Source: Marinobacter adhaerens HP15 | Lineage (GTDB): Bacteria; Pseudomonadota; Gammaproteobacteria; Pseudomonadales; Oleiphilaceae | Direction of reading: 5' to 3' | NCBI RefSeq assembly: GCF_000166295.1 | Contig: NC_017506.1 | Coordinates: 3,658,001 to 3,722,000, forward strand | Length of the DNA stretch: 64,000 nt | Shown: positions 35,354 through 45,500 of the stretch, piece after piece | Numbering within the stretch: the stretch's first letter is position 1 | Layout: every line of letters starts with the position of its first letter | Notes under the pieces: model-generated | What the model was told of the DNA's origin: nothing | Database searches by the model: none | What the model saw: the letters and a program-made list of their open reading frames with translations, nothing else | Translations under genes and position numbers: made by a program

Positions 35354-35912
35354 GACCGACCGATTCGCTGAGCTGATTGAGATCAATGCCGATCAGCTGC
35401 AGCACCGCCTTGTAGCGTTCTTCCCAGGGAGTACGGAACAGGATGTCGGTGTTGGCCGGACAGGTGAGCCAGGCGTTGCTGCCCAGTTCCTCTTCCAGCT
35501 GCCCTTCGCTCCAGCCGGAATAGCCCAATGCCACCAGGTACTCGTCGGGACCTTCGCCACGACCAATGCCTGCCAATACATCGCGGGATGTGGTCAGCAG
35601 AACATCGTCGGTGACCTTCGCCGTGTTCTGCCAGCTGGTGCCTGGGGGATGCAGCACAAAGCCGCGTTCCGGCTGCACCGGACCACCGCTGAATACCGGC
35701 AGATCCAGCTCGCCGCCTGGCAGGTCCAGTTGTTCCAGAATTTCACCAAGGTGGATGTCCAGCGGCTGATTGATCATTAACCCCAGGGCACCGTCGTCAG
35801 AATGCTCGCAAATGTAGATCACGCCGCCATGGAAACGGGGATCAGCGAGATAGGGCGATGCCACCAGGAACTGGTGGCGCAAGCTATGGGGAGAGTGTTT
35901 TGATGCTGTCAT
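35346..35912 (-). CDS. yqgE: YqgE/AlgH family protein
   Basis: The 188-aa product has L-R-H-Q-F-L-V-A-S-P, then F-x-G-G-V-I-Y-I-C-E-H and G-A-L-G-L-M-I-N-Q-P, the family hallmarks. Its role is poorly known; in pseudomonads AlgH has been linked to alginate and quorum traits. It overlaps the tonB stop by four bases (ATGA) and precedes ruvX, the usual gshB-tonB-yqgE-ruvX order. Confidence 0.93.
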   Translation of the reverse strand: MTASKHSPHSLRHQFLVASPYLADPRFHGGVIYICEHSDDGALGLMINQPLDIHLGEILEQLDLPGGELDLPVFSGGPVQPERGFVLHPPGTSWQNTAKVTDDVLLTTSRDVLAGIGRGEGPDEYLVALGYSGWSEGQLEEELGSNAWLTCPANTDILFRTPWEERYKAVLQLIGIDLNQLSESVGHA

Positions 35913-36775
35913 CCGGATGTCAGCCCCCGACGCTGGAAGGACCAGGTACGTATGATTTCGAGTTCATCCACCTCTTTCCGCATTTCGTCCGGAAATGGTG
36001 CAAAAGGTGAGGCCATCCTGACTATACGGATGGCAGCATCATCCAGGACGGTGCTGCCGGAAGACTGCAGGATCGCCACCTCTTTAATGGTGCCGTCTTT
36101 CTTGAGTGACACCAGCATTCGCAGTGTGCCATAGATTCCGGCATTGCGCGCCTCGGTCGGGTAGTTGATATTCCCCACCCGCGTTACCTTGCTCACCCAG
36201 TTCTGAACGTACCAGGCGTTGGTGGACTTGAGCGTAGAGGCGGCGGTTACCCGCATCACCCTGGGTTTGCGGGCATAGGCCTGCTGCTGGGCATCGAATC
36301 GGGCCTCAAGGCTGGCAATTTCCAGGCTGCGCTCCATCAGGCTCTTTTTCTCGCGAACCGGCAGAGGCTCCTCTTCCGGCCTGGTGCGCTCTTCAGGCTG
36401 GCGAACCTTCTGACTGGAAGAACTTTCGGTCTGAACGACCTGCTTTTCCTGACGCGGCTGCGGCTCGGTTTGCGCAGGAGGCTCGGGTTGAACCTGTGCC
36501 ACCTGCGGCTGGCTCACCTCCGCCGGCTGCGGGGTGGTCATTTCCCGAACCTCTTCCTCGGTACCACTGCCCTTCTGACTGGTCTGGGCCAGGAAATCCG
36601 CCTTCTCCGGAGCTTCCTCATCGTCAAACTGGGACAGGGTGATTTCCATGGTCTGGGCAGAGGAACGGGGCGGTTCAGGCGCAAAGGTGATTCCCAGCAC
36701 CACGATGGCGTGCACCGCCAGCGCCATAAACAGGGTGAAGGAAAACCGGTCGAAGTCGCTTACCTGAACTGCCAT
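35909..36775 (-). CDS. tonB: TonB-family energy transducer
   Basis: The 288-aa product has one N-terminal membrane segment (about 13-32), a Pro/Gln/Glu-rich periplasmic spacer to about 180, and a C-terminal TonB domain. That domain carries N-Y-P-T-E-A-R-N-A-G-I-Y-G-T-L-R-M-L-V-S and a V-x-x-S-S-G-S-x-x-L-D-x-A-A motif. It would couple the proton gradient to outer-membrane transport. No exbB or exbD is near. In pseudomonads this gshB-linked TonB3 is linked to twitching motility, which matters because the pil-chp cluster is next door. Confidence 0.9.
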   Translation of the reverse strand: MAVQVSDFDRFSFTLFMALAVHAIVVLGITFAPEPPRSSAQTMEITLSQFDDEEAPEKADFLAQTSQKGSGTEEEVREMTTPQPAEVSQPQVAQVQPEPPAQTEPQPRQEKQVVQTESSSSQKVRQPEERTRPEEEPLPVREKKSLMERSLEIASLEARFDAQQQAYARKPRVMRVTAASTLKSTNAWYVQNWVSKVTRVGNINYPTEARNAGIYGTLRMLVSLKKDGTIKEVAILQSSGSTVLDDAAIRIVRMASPFAPFPDEMRKEVDELEIIRTWSFQRRGLTSG

Positions 36776-36823
36776 TCCTGATATGGATCCTGTCGTTATA
36801 CCTGCCCGGCCGCCATCACCGGA

Positions 36824-37777
36824 TTATGCCTGGCCCAAACGCTTCGCAATCGCGTCCATCAATAAGCCACCAATATCGATCCCGAAGGCCGCATCGAGTT
36901 CCCGGATACAGGTCGGGCTGGTGACATTGATTTCGGTAAGGTAGTCACCGATGACATCCAGGCCCACAAAAATGAGGCCCTTCTCTTTGATCACCGGGGC
37001 AACGCGTTCGCAGATCTCACGATCCCGCGCGGTCAGTTCACGACCTTCACCCCGGCCGCCGGCGGCCAGATTGCCCCGATTCTCGCCATGGGAGGGTATT
37101 CTCGCAAGTGAATAGGGTACCGGTTCACCGTCGATCAGCAGGATGCGCTTGTCGCCATCGCTGATTTCGGGGATGTATTTCTGGGCCATGGCCTGGTGCG
37201 TGCCATAGTTGGTGAGGGTTTCGATGATGACACCGAGATTGAAATCGTTTTCCCTGATACGGAAGATCGAATGACCGCCCATGCCGTCCACCGGCTTCAT
37301 GATGACATCGCCGTGTTCGGCGTAGAACTCGCGGAAGCGACTCGCCGAACGGCTGACAAGTAGTGGCGGCGTCAGGTCAGTAAACTGCGTGGCGAACAGC
37401 TTCTCATTGCAGTCGCGCAGCGTGGACGCCGGATTGACCACCAGAGCGCCCTGCTGCTCGGCCGCCTCCAGTATATAGGTGGCCATCAGGAACTCCCGGT
37501 CTACCGGCGGGTCCTTGCGCATGAGGATGACATCAAGATCTCCCAGCGCCCGGTCCTGGGACGGCCCGAAGCCGTACCAGTTCTCCGGATCCATGTGCAC
37601 AGTCAGGTCACGGGTGTGCGCCATGGCACGGCCACCGTCCAGGTACAGGTCGGGGAGCTCCATGTACTCGATTTCCCAACCGCGTTTCTGGGCAGCCAGC
37701 AACATGGCCAGTGAGCTGTCTTTCTTGAAGTGGATATCTTCAATCGGATCCATCACGATCCCGAGTCTGACGGTCAT
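36824..37777 (-). CDS. gshB: Glutathione synthetase
   Basis: The 317-aa product is an ATP-grasp enzyme. It has M-D-P-I-x-x-I near the start, M-R-K-D-P-P-V-D, K-P-V-D-G-M-G-G-H-S-I-F (glycine-rich loop) and the metal site E-I-N-V-T-S-P-T. It joins glycine to gamma-glutamylcysteine. I chose the ATG at 37777 with AGGAA upstream; the ATG 11 codons earlier would give an atypical N-terminus. It is divergent from pilG. Confidence 0.96.
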   Translation of the reverse strand: MTVRLGIVMDPIEDIHFKKDSSLAMLLAAQKRGWEIEYMELPDLYLDGGRAMAHTRDLTVHMDPENWYGFGPSQDRALGDLDVILMRKDPPVDREFLMATYILEAAEQQGALVVNPASTLRDCNEKLFATQFTDLTPPLLVSRSASRFREFYAEHGDVIMKPVDGMGGHSIFRIRENDFNLGVIIETLTNYGTHQAMAQKYIPEISDGDKRILLIDGEPVPYSLARIPSHGENRGNLAAGGRGEGRELTARDREICERVAPVIKEKGLIFVGLDVIGDYLTEINVTSPTCIRELDAAFGIDIGGLLMDAIAKRLGQA

Positions 37778-37977
37778 GGGCGTTCCTGCACTCCTGAGGG
37801 TTAAAAACACGAACCGGTCTGCAGAGCGGACCAGACATTAAGTGCTATGCTTTGAAATCAGATGGTATTGTACCCGAACTGCAAATGCATCCGGAGAAAT
37901 CCTCAGTCAGTTACGTGACGTTGCGGGCAGTAGTACATTTGGTCACAAACTAATACTTTTTATCCGGCCATTGATAA

Positions 37978-38038
37978 TCTATAAATGAGCGGGGTTTATA
38001 GAAGAACCTTAAGGTTTGTGTTAAAACCCCCGTTTTAA
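37978..38038. promoter_or_regulatory. gshB-pilG divergent region with two palindromes
   Basis: The 297-base gap between gshB and pilG is AT-rich and holds no gene. AACCTTAAGGTT (38005-38016) is a perfect 12-base palindrome. TTAAAAC/GTTTTAA (38021-38027 with 38032-38038) is a perfect inverted repeat with a four-base centre, 37 bases before pilG. A TTGATA at 37971 and TTTATA at 37995 form a weak -35/-10 pair for pilG. The palindromes may be operators or mRNA leader hairpins. Confidence 0.4.
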
Positions 38039-38074
38039 AATAACGACAGTCGCTGAGCGCAAGGCAGTTGGACA

Positions 38075-38467
38075 ATGGATGACAACTTCGAGAACTTGAA
38101 GATCATGGTGATCGACGACAGTAAAACCATACGTCGCACCGCAGAAACCCTTCTGAAAAAGGTCGGCTGTGAGGTCATCACCGCGACTGACGGCTTTGAC
38201 GCTCTTGCCAAGATTGCCGATTCACAGCCGGACATCATTTTTGTCGATATCATGATGCCCCGCCTGGACGGCTACCAGACCTGCGCACTTATCAAGAACA
38301 ATTCCTCCTTCAAAAAGACGCCGGTTATCATGCTCTCCAGCAAGGACGGTCTGTTCGACAAGGCCAAGGGCCGTATCGTCGGCTCGGACCAGTATCTGAC
38401 CAAACCGTTCAGTAAGGATGAGCTGCTTAATACCATCCGCCAGTATGTTCCACAGGCGGAACAGTAA
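38075..38467 (+). CDS. pilG: PilG, CheY-like twitching response regulator
   Basis: The 130-aa product is a single receiver domain with phospho-acceptor D58 (F-V-D-I-M-M-P-R-L-D-G), the acidic pair in M-V-I-D-D-S-K-T-I-R-R and Lys in Y-L-T-K-P-F. PilG takes phosphate from ChpA and promotes pilus extension. It is the first gene of pilGHIJK-chpABC. The N-terminus M-D-D-N-F-E-N-L-K-I-M matches PilG rather than PilH. Confidence 0.96.
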   Translation: MDDNFENLKIMVIDDSKTIRRTAETLLKKVGCEVITATDGFDALAKIADSQPDIIFVDIMMPRLDGYQTCALIKNNSSFKKTPVIMLSSKDGLFDKAKGRIVGSDQYLTKPFSKDELLNTIRQYVPQAEQ

Positions 38468-38499
38468 ACCTGCTGACCCCAAGAACTATCGAGGAAACC

Positions 38500-38862
38500 A
38501 TGGCCCGCATTCTTATTGTTGACGATTCCCCTACCGAGGTTAAGAAAATCTCCACGATCCTGGAAAAGCATAAGCACGAGGTGCTTACAGCTGACAACGG
38601 CGCAGACGGCGTTGCCAAGGCTCGTGCAGAGACCCCGGACCTGGTTCTGATGGATGTGGTTATGCCGGGCCTGAACGGCTTTCAGGCAACCCGCCAACTG
38701 ACCCGCGCCCCGGAAACCGCGTCCATCCCGGTCGTCATCGTAACCACCAAGGATCAGGAAACTGACCGCGTTTGGGGCACCCGACAGGGCGCCAAGGGTT
38801 ACCTGGTCAAGCCGGTTAACGAAGACGACCTGATCAAAACAATCAACAGTCTGATTGCCTGA
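38500..38862 (+). CDS. pilH: PilH, CheY-like twitching response regulator
   Basis: The 120-aa product is a lone receiver with D52 (L-V-L-M-D-V-V-M-P-G), and M-A-R-I-L-I-V-D-D-S-P-T-E at the start is the PilH form. PilH acts with the retraction side and may drain phosphate from the system. It lies 32 bases after pilG with GAGGAAACC before its ATG. Confidence 0.96.
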   Translation: MARILIVDDSPTEVKKISTILEKHKHEVLTADNGADGVAKARAETPDLVLMDVVMPGLNGFQATRQLTRAPETASIPVVIVTTKDQETDRVWGTRQGAKGYLVKPVNEDDLIKTINSLIA

Positions 38863-38882
38863 TCCCCAACCGTGGAGTAAGC

Positions 38883-39428
38883 ATGTCCGCCCAGGCCGCC
38901 CCTTTTGCCGTTCTGACGGATATCGCCGCGCGCAGCCGGTCGCTGGCTGCCGGCCTGCCGGAACAACAGCAAGCCGTTGAACTGTGGAACGGCATCGGCT
39001 TCGTTCTCGCAGGCGAACGGTATGTTGCCCCCATGGGCGAAGTCACTGAAATCCTCCACGTCCCCCGGTTTACCCATATACCGGGGGTTCGCCCGTTTTT
39101 GCTTGGCGCGGCCAATGTTCGCGGCCGCCTCCTGCCCCTGGTTGATCTTGCCGGCTTTTTCGATATTCCCCGCTCTTCCCGTAGCCAGCGGGAACGGCGC
39201 GTGCTGGTGGTAGAGCAGGGTGACATTTTCAGCGGGCTGGTAGTCGATAGTGTGCTGGGCATGCAGTATTTCGCAACTGACAGTTTCAAGGATTCGCCCG
39301 AGGGCGTGCCTGAAAACGTTCGACCGTTTGTCTCAGGCGGTTATGAACGCAACGAGGAAGTCTGGAAAGTGTTTTCGGCCGTCGACCTGCTCGAGGACGA
39401 ACGATTTCTTGACGTCGCACAGTGGTAA
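38883..39428 (+). CDS. pilI: PilI, CheW-like adaptor
   Basis: The 181-aa product is a CheW domain: W-N-G-I-G-F-V-L-A-G-E-R-Y-V-A-P-M-G-E-V-T-E-I, then G-A-A-N-V-R-G-R-L-L-P-L-V-D-L. It links the receptor PilJ to ChpA. It is 20 bases after pilH and is followed by a 91-base gap before pilJ. Confidence 0.94.
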   Translation: MSAQAAPFAVLTDIAARSRSLAAGLPEQQQAVELWNGIGFVLAGERYVAPMGEVTEILHVPRFTHIPGVRPFLLGAANVRGRLLPLVDLAGFFDIPRSSRSQRERRVLVVEQGDIFSGLVVDSVLGMQYFATDSFKDSPEGVPENVRPFVSGGYERNEEVWKVFSAVDLLEDERFLDVAQW

Positions 39429-39519
39429 GGGTGGTGACAATGGCAGGAACATCACCCTGACCGCCTGAAACCCGAAAAAACAAACTTGCCAATTTCTTGA
39501 AGAGGCCGGGAGCCAGAAA

Positions 39520-41595
39520 ATGAAGAACAGAGCCGGAAGACTCAGTATGGGACAGGGAGGCAACAAGCTGGTTGCCGGCCTGATCGCCGCGCTGATCGCA
39601 CTCACTATCCTGCTCGTTGTGGTGCTGTTCATTATCAATACAGACAGCCAGAACGATCAGGAATACATCGCCAACACCGCCGAACTGAGGGTGCTCTCTC
39701 AGGAGATTGCGAAGAACGCGACCGAGGCTGCCGGCGGTACCGCCGAGGCCTTCAACCAGCTGCGCCGCTCCCGTGACGAATTCCAGCAGCTCTGGACCAA
39801 CGTAACCGAGGGTAATCCGGAAACCGGTCTGCCGCCGAGTGAACTGGCCCAGCAGAGTGGCGTTCAGGAAAACTGGAACACCGTGCGGGAAAACGCCGAC
39901 AGCATCCTCTCCACCCAGGATGCGGTGCTCGGTCTACACGAGGTTGCCCGGACTCTGAACGAAACCATTCCGCAGCTGCAGGTTGAGTACGACGATATCG
40001 TACAAATCCTGCTCGACAACGACGCACCCGCCGAACAGATCGCACTGGCCCAGCGTCAGTCACTCCTGGCGGAGCGGATTGTTCGCTCGGTTAACAACGT
40101 ACTCTCCGGTGACGAAGACGCGGTTATCGCCGCGGACCGTTTCGGTCGTGACGCAAGCCTGTTCGGCCGAGTGCTTGAAGGCCAGCTGAACGGCAACCCG
40201 GCCATGGGGATCTCCCAGGTAAATGACGAAGACGCCATCTACGGCCTTGAAGCTGTCGATGAACTGTTCCAGTTCGTTTCCCAGAACGTAGACGCGATCC
40301 TTGAAGCCTCTCCCGACCTCTTCAAGGTTCGTACTGCTGCCAGCGACATCTTCCAGAATTCCGAGATCCTGCTTTCCGAACTGTCTGTACTGGCCGAGAA
40401 CTTCCGGACCCAGTCCGGCTCACGTCTGGTCAGCCCGACCCTGGCCTTCGCGATCCTCGCCGCCATGGTTGCCATTGTTGTCTTTATCGGTCTGGCCCTG
40501 TACCGCGAAGCCCAGGCCCGACTGGCTACTACGCAAGAGCAGAACGAGCAGAACCAGAACGCGATCCTGCGACTGCTGGACGAACTGGCCGACCTGGCTG
40601 ATGGTGACTTGACCACCGAGGCCACGGTAACCGAGGACTTCACCGGTGCCATCGCCGACTCCATCAACTACGCGATCGACCAGATGCGCGGACTGGTACA
40701 GGCGATTCGTGGTACTGCCGTACGAGTAGCGTCAGCGGCTCAGGAAACCCAGGCCACTGCGATGCATCTTGCCGATGCTTCCGAGCACCAGGCCCAGGAA
40801 ATCGCCGGCGCCTCCGCCGCGGTGAACGAGATGGCCGTGTCCATCGACCAGGTATCCTCGAACGCTGCCGAGTCCTCCGCGGTTGCGGAGCGGTCGGTTG
40901 CGATCGCGAAGAAAGGCGCGGAAGTGGTACAGAACACCATCCGCGGCATGGACAACATCCGTGAGCAGATCCAGGAAACTTCCAAACGGATCAAGCGTCT
41001 GGGTGAATCTTCCCAGGAAATCGGTGACATCGTATCCCTGATCAACGACATCGCCGACCAGACCAACATCCTGTCCCTGAACGCGGCGATCCAGGCCTCC
41101 ATGGCCGGTGACGCTGGCCGGGGCTTCGCGGTTGTTGCGGACGAAGTACAGCGACTGGCGGAACGCTCCTCTGCAGCGACCAAGCAGATTGAAGCGCTGG
41201 TTAAGACGATCCAGTCGGACACCAACGAAGCCGTTATCTCCATGGAACACACCACCGCCGAGGTGGTCCGTGGTGCCCGTCTGGCCCAGGACGCGGGTAT
41301 CGCCCTCGAGGAAATCGAGAACGTATCCATGTCTCTGGCGGAACTGATCCAGAACATCTCCAACGCTGCACGTCAGCAGTCTTCGTCGGCGGCGCACATT
41401 TCCAACACCATGAACGTTATCCAGGAAATCACGTCCCAGACGTCTTCCGGTACCAACGCGACTGCGAAGTCTATCGGTAACCTGGCAGAAATGGCGTCCG
41501 AGCTTCGGTCCTCCGTTGCCGGCTTTACTCTGCCGGAAGAAGACGTGGCTGATCACGAGGAAGAGGAAGACAGCGACGTTCCGGTGGTGGGCTGA
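39520..41595 (+). CDS. pilJ: PilJ, pilus chemoreceptor
   Basis: The 691-aa protein has TM1 near 20-43, a large periplasmic PilJ-type domain, TM2 near 307-330, HAMP, and a methyl-accepting signalling domain. The tip reads Q-T-N-I-L-S-L-N-A-A-I-Q-A-S-M-A-G-D-A-G-R-G-F-A-V-V. PilJ senses retracted pilin (PilA) and controls ChpA. The DNA uses a very uniform set of GC-ending codons, suggesting strong expression. The C-terminal acidic tail ends D-S-D-V-P-V-V-G. Confidence 0.96.
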   Translation: MKNRAGRLSMGQGGNKLVAGLIAALIALTILLVVVLFIINTDSQNDQEYIANTAELRVLSQEIAKNATEAAGGTAEAFNQLRRSRDEFQQLWTNVTEGNPETGLPPSELAQQSGVQENWNTVRENADSILSTQDAVLGLHEVARTLNETIPQLQVEYDDIVQILLDNDAPAEQIALAQRQSLLAERIVRSVNNVLSGDEDAVIAADRFGRDASLFGRVLEGQLNGNPAMGISQVNDEDAIYGLEAVDELFQFVSQNVDAILEASPDLFKVRTAASDIFQNSEILLSELSVLAENFRTQSGSRLVSPTLAFAILAAMVAIVVFIGLALYREAQARLATTQEQNEQNQNAILRLLDELADLADGDLTTEATVTEDFTGAIADSINYAIDQMRGLVQAIRGTAVRVASAAQETQATAMHLADASEHQAQEIAGASAAVNEMAVSIDQVSSNAAESSAVAERSVAIAKKGAEVVQNTIRGMDNIREQIQETSKRIKRLGESSQEIGDIVSLINDIADQTNILSLNAAIQASMAGDAGRGFAVVADEVQRLAERSSAATKQIEALVKTIQSDTNEAVISMEHTTAEVVRGARLAQDAGIALEEIENVSMSLAELIQNISNAARQQSSSAAHISNTMNVIQEITSQTSSGTNATAKSIGNLAEMASELRSSVAGFTLPEEDVADHEEEEDSDVPVVG

Positions 41596-41622
41596 TTTCC
41601 GTTCCAGGGCTGTTGACGGTTT

Positions 41623-42522
41623 ATGGCGCAAATGCATGACAACCTGTCACCTGCCGAGGGCATCTGGTCACTGCGTCGACTCCCGGATATGGACGAGGCG
41701 CAGTTCAGCCAGTGGCAAACCCTGCTGGAACACCGAACCGGGATCACCCTGTCGTCCGAGCGCCGTTCGTTTCTGGAAACGAACCTTGGCATCCGGATGC
41801 GGGAAATCGGCTGCAGCAGCTATCAGGCCTATTACGAAAAGATCGTATCCGGGCCGGATGCAATCAGGGAATGGTCAACGCTGGTGGACCGGCTCACTGT
41901 CCAGGAAACCCGGTTCTTCCGGGATCCCGACGCTTTCCGGCTGGTATCCGACTATGTCCTGACACGGCCGCGGGAACAGCTGAAAAAGCGCCCCCTTGAG
42001 GCCTGGAGTGTCGGATGTTCCACCGGGGAAGAGCCCTACACCCTGGCCATGGTGCTGAATGAATGCATGGAGCAACTGGCATTGCAGCCTCTGTTCGGTG
42101 TCACCGGCTCTGATATCAGCAAGCCGGTGATCGAGAAGGCCCGGAACGGTCAGTTCAATCCCCGCAAACTGCTGGGAATGGACGAGGAAATGAAAGCACG
42201 GTATTTCCGCCCGGCCGAGCGGAACACCGTAGAAATCGTAAACAGCATCCGCGACAGGGTGTGCTTTACCAGACTGAATGTTCTGGACCTGGATAAAGCA
42301 CCCATGCACGGGATGAACATTATCTTCTGCCAGAATCTGCTGATTTATTTCCGCCGCTGGCGCCGGCGGGAAATTGTCAAGCGACTTGCAGAGCGGCTGG
42401 CGCCCGGGGGGTTGCTGGTACTGGGCCAGGGAGAGCTGACCGACTGGCAGCCTCCAGGGTTACAGAGAGTCCCCTCGGAACATGTGCTGGCGTGGATCAA
42501 ACGCCAGACTGACGAAGAATAA
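41623..42522 (+). CDS. pilK: PilK, CheR-like methyltransferase
   Basis: The 299-aa product has the CheR layout: helical N domain, the SAM site W-S-V-G-C-S-T-G-E-E-P-Y-T-L-A-M near residue 129 and the later F-C-Q-N-L-L-I-Y-F. It methylates glutamates on PilJ and is counteracted by ChpB. Start is ATG 41623; an ATG three codons later is possible. Confidence 0.94.
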   Translation: MAQMHDNLSPAEGIWSLRRLPDMDEAQFSQWQTLLEHRTGITLSSERRSFLETNLGIRMREIGCSSYQAYYEKIVSGPDAIREWSTLVDRLTVQETRFFRDPDAFRLVSDYVLTRPREQLKKRPLEAWSVGCSTGEEPYTLAMVLNECMEQLALQPLFGVTGSDISKPVIEKARNGQFNPRKLLGMDEEMKARYFRPAERNTVEIVNSIRDRVCFTRLNVLDLDKAPMHGMNIIFCQNLLIYFRRWRRREIVKRLAERLAPGGLLVLGQGELTDWQPPGLQRVPSEHVLAWIKRQTDEE

Positions 42523-42533
42523 CCGGAGTGGTT

Positions 42534-45500
42534 ATGGGCAATCACCATGACAGCATCGCCCTCGACTGGGTTCGGGGAGAGATACAGGACACGCTGACCC
42601 AGGGTCAGCATGCACTGGAAGCGTATGTCGAGAATCGTGACGACACCGCGCGCCTGCGCTTCTGCCTGAATTATCTCCATCAGGTACATGGCACCCTGCA
42701 AATGGTCGAGCTCTATGGTGCAGCCCTGCTCACCGAGGAGATGGAAAAGCTCACCCAGGCCGTACTCAACGAAACCGTTGCCAATACCGACGAAGCCGTT
42801 GAAGTCCTGATGCAGGCCATCCTGCAGTTGCCCCAGTACCTCGAGCATCTGGCCAGCAGCCAGGACGATTTCCCGATGGTGCTGCTGCCACTGCTTAACG
42901 ACCTCCGGGCCGCCCGTGGCGAATCCCTGCTGTCTGATACCTCTTTGTTCAAACCAGACCTGGCCCCCTCGCGAATGACCGTGTCCGGGAAGGTCTCCCA
43001 GCGCCTGCAGGACCCCACGGTCCTGGGCCACATCCGCAAACTGCGCCAGATGTACCAGTTCGCGCTGGCCGGTGTTATCCGGGAAGCGGATCTCGATGCT
43101 CATTTCGAGTACATGCAGAAGGTTATTCAACGGTTGGTCCGTTTATGCCAGAAAACGCCCCGGGGCGAGCTCTGGAAAGCGGCCAGTGCGTTTGTGGAAA
43201 CACTTCAGGCACACGTAAACCCGGTGAATGCGGCGGTGAAATCCCTGCTCAGGGAGCTGGACAGTGAAATACGCCGACTGACCGATGAGCACGCCGATAT
43301 CCTTCAGCAACCGGCACCGGAAGCGCTGCTCAAACACCTGCTCTACTACGTTGCCCGTGCGCGGGATCTGGATTCACCCCAGGTCAGTGCCCTGCGGGAT
43401 GCCTACCAGTTGAACCAGGCACTGCCGTCAGAAGACGATGTTGATGCCGCCCGAACCCGTGTCTCCGGCCCCGGCCGGGACGCCATCCATTCCGTTGTCG
43501 GCGCGCTCAATGAAGAGCTGGCGAAACTGAAGGATCAGCTGGATCTGTTTGTCCGCTCGGAGCTCCGCCAGAACAGTGAGCTTGACGACCTGTTGCCGGG
43601 TCTGCGCCAGGTAGCCAATACCCTGGCCGTGCTGGGTCTGGGCATACCGCGGAAAGTGATCACCGAGCAGGTCGAACTGGTTGAGAAACTCAGCGCCCAG
43701 GCCGAGCTGGTTGACGATGGCACGCTGATGGATATCGCCGGCGCACTGCTTTACGTCGAAGCCAGTCTCGCCGGTCTGGACAGCGAAGGTCAGCAGGAGT
43801 CGTCCGCTGAAGAAACCTCCGATACACCGATTAACCTTGGCTCCCGGGAACTGGGTGAGGCCAGCGGCGCGTTGCTGCGGGAATCGCGGAACACTCTGGA
43901 GCAGGTGAAATCCGCCATCGTCAATTTCATTGCGTCGCAATGGGATACCCGGGAAATCGAGCATGTCCCCGGCCTGCTGCACAGCATTCGCGGCGGCCTC
44001 AGCCTGATTCCGCTGGACCGGGTTGCAAGCATGCTGGCCTCGGCAGAGCGCTACATCAGCGATGTGCTGCTGGACGGCAAGCAGGTTCCTGACTGGAAGC
44101 AGCTCGACATCCTGGCCGATGCGGTTACCAGCATCGAGTATTACCTGGAGCGCCTCGCTGAAGGGATTGGTGAAAACGATTCAATTCTGCGGGTTGCCGA
44201 GGACAGTCTCGCTTCCCTCGGCTTCCCGGTCGGGGCTGAGCCCACCTGGACGGAAACCACGGCCCAGGAAGAGCCCGTCGCTGAACCGTCTTACGAGCAG
44301 GATGAAGCCAGCGTTTCGACCGCCCCGGAAGAAGCCAAAAGCTCGGATTCGGAGCTCCTGGACGACGAGATTCTCGGCATTTTCGTTGAGGAAGCCGAAG
44401 AGGTTCTCGAGACCATTCATGAATTCTATCCGCGTCTGCGCCAGAATCACGACGACCGTGAGGCTCTGACCGAAGTTCGTCGTGCTTTCCATACGCTCAA
44501 GGGCAGCGGACGACTTGTGGGCGCGACCAGTATCGGCGAATTGGCATGGTCTGTGGAAAACCTGCTGAACCGGGTGATCGATCAGACCATTCGCCCCACC
44601 GAAGACATGTTTACCCTGGTGGACGAGGTCAATGCCCGCATTCCGTCACTGATTCGTGAATTCAAGGACGGCCAGACCGCAGGCGACGTGGAGGAGCTCA
44701 TCAACCGGGCCGAAGCCATGGCAACCACCCGTCGCACCGACGACGATGCCGTGACGGCGCCAGACACTCCCGAGGTCGAAGACACCGTCGCCGACTCGGG
44801 AGAAGAAGAGCAGGAAACCCCGGAATCCATCGTTGAAGAAGCCACCGTTGAGGCCGTGTCGGATGAGTCCGCCGATGACGATGACCTGATTGACGATGAA
44901 ATACTTGAAATATTCGTCGAAGAAGCCGGTGAGGTGCTGGACACCATTCGCGAATACCTGCCAATGCTTTTGCGCCAGCACGATGACCGCAGCGCTTTGT
45001 CAGAAGTTCGCCGTGCCTTCCACACGCTGAAAGGCAGTGGCCGCATGGTCGGCGCGCTGGTTGTTGGCGAATTGGCCTGGTCCGTGGAAAACATGCTGAA
45101 CCGCGTTATCGACGGCAGCATCTTCATGAACGATGACATCGCCAGTCTTCTGGAGGATGTCACTGCCAGCCTGCCGGCCCTGGTCGACGATTTCGAGAAG
45201 CGCCGTGCGGCTTCCTTCGATACCGCCAACCTCGAAGCCCGCGCCAACGCCCTGGCCAGCGGTGAGATTCCCGATGCCAGCATGATGCCGGCGGCCGAAT
45301 CGGACGGCTCCGAAACCGTAGCGGAAGATGAGATCACCGCTGCAGGCGCAGAGATCGAGACGGCTGAAGAAGATGCGGTCGACCCGGTATTGCTGGATAT
45401 TTTTGAAAGTGAAACCGAGACCCATCTGCAGACGCTGAAGGATTTCCTGTCAGCAGCCGGAGACAAGACCACGGTTACCTATACCGATGATCTTTCCCGG

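Noticed and set aside
42345..43130. A 261-codon minus-strand frame opposite pilK and chpA
   Set aside because: It crosses the junction of two clear plus-strand genes and has no homology-like motif.
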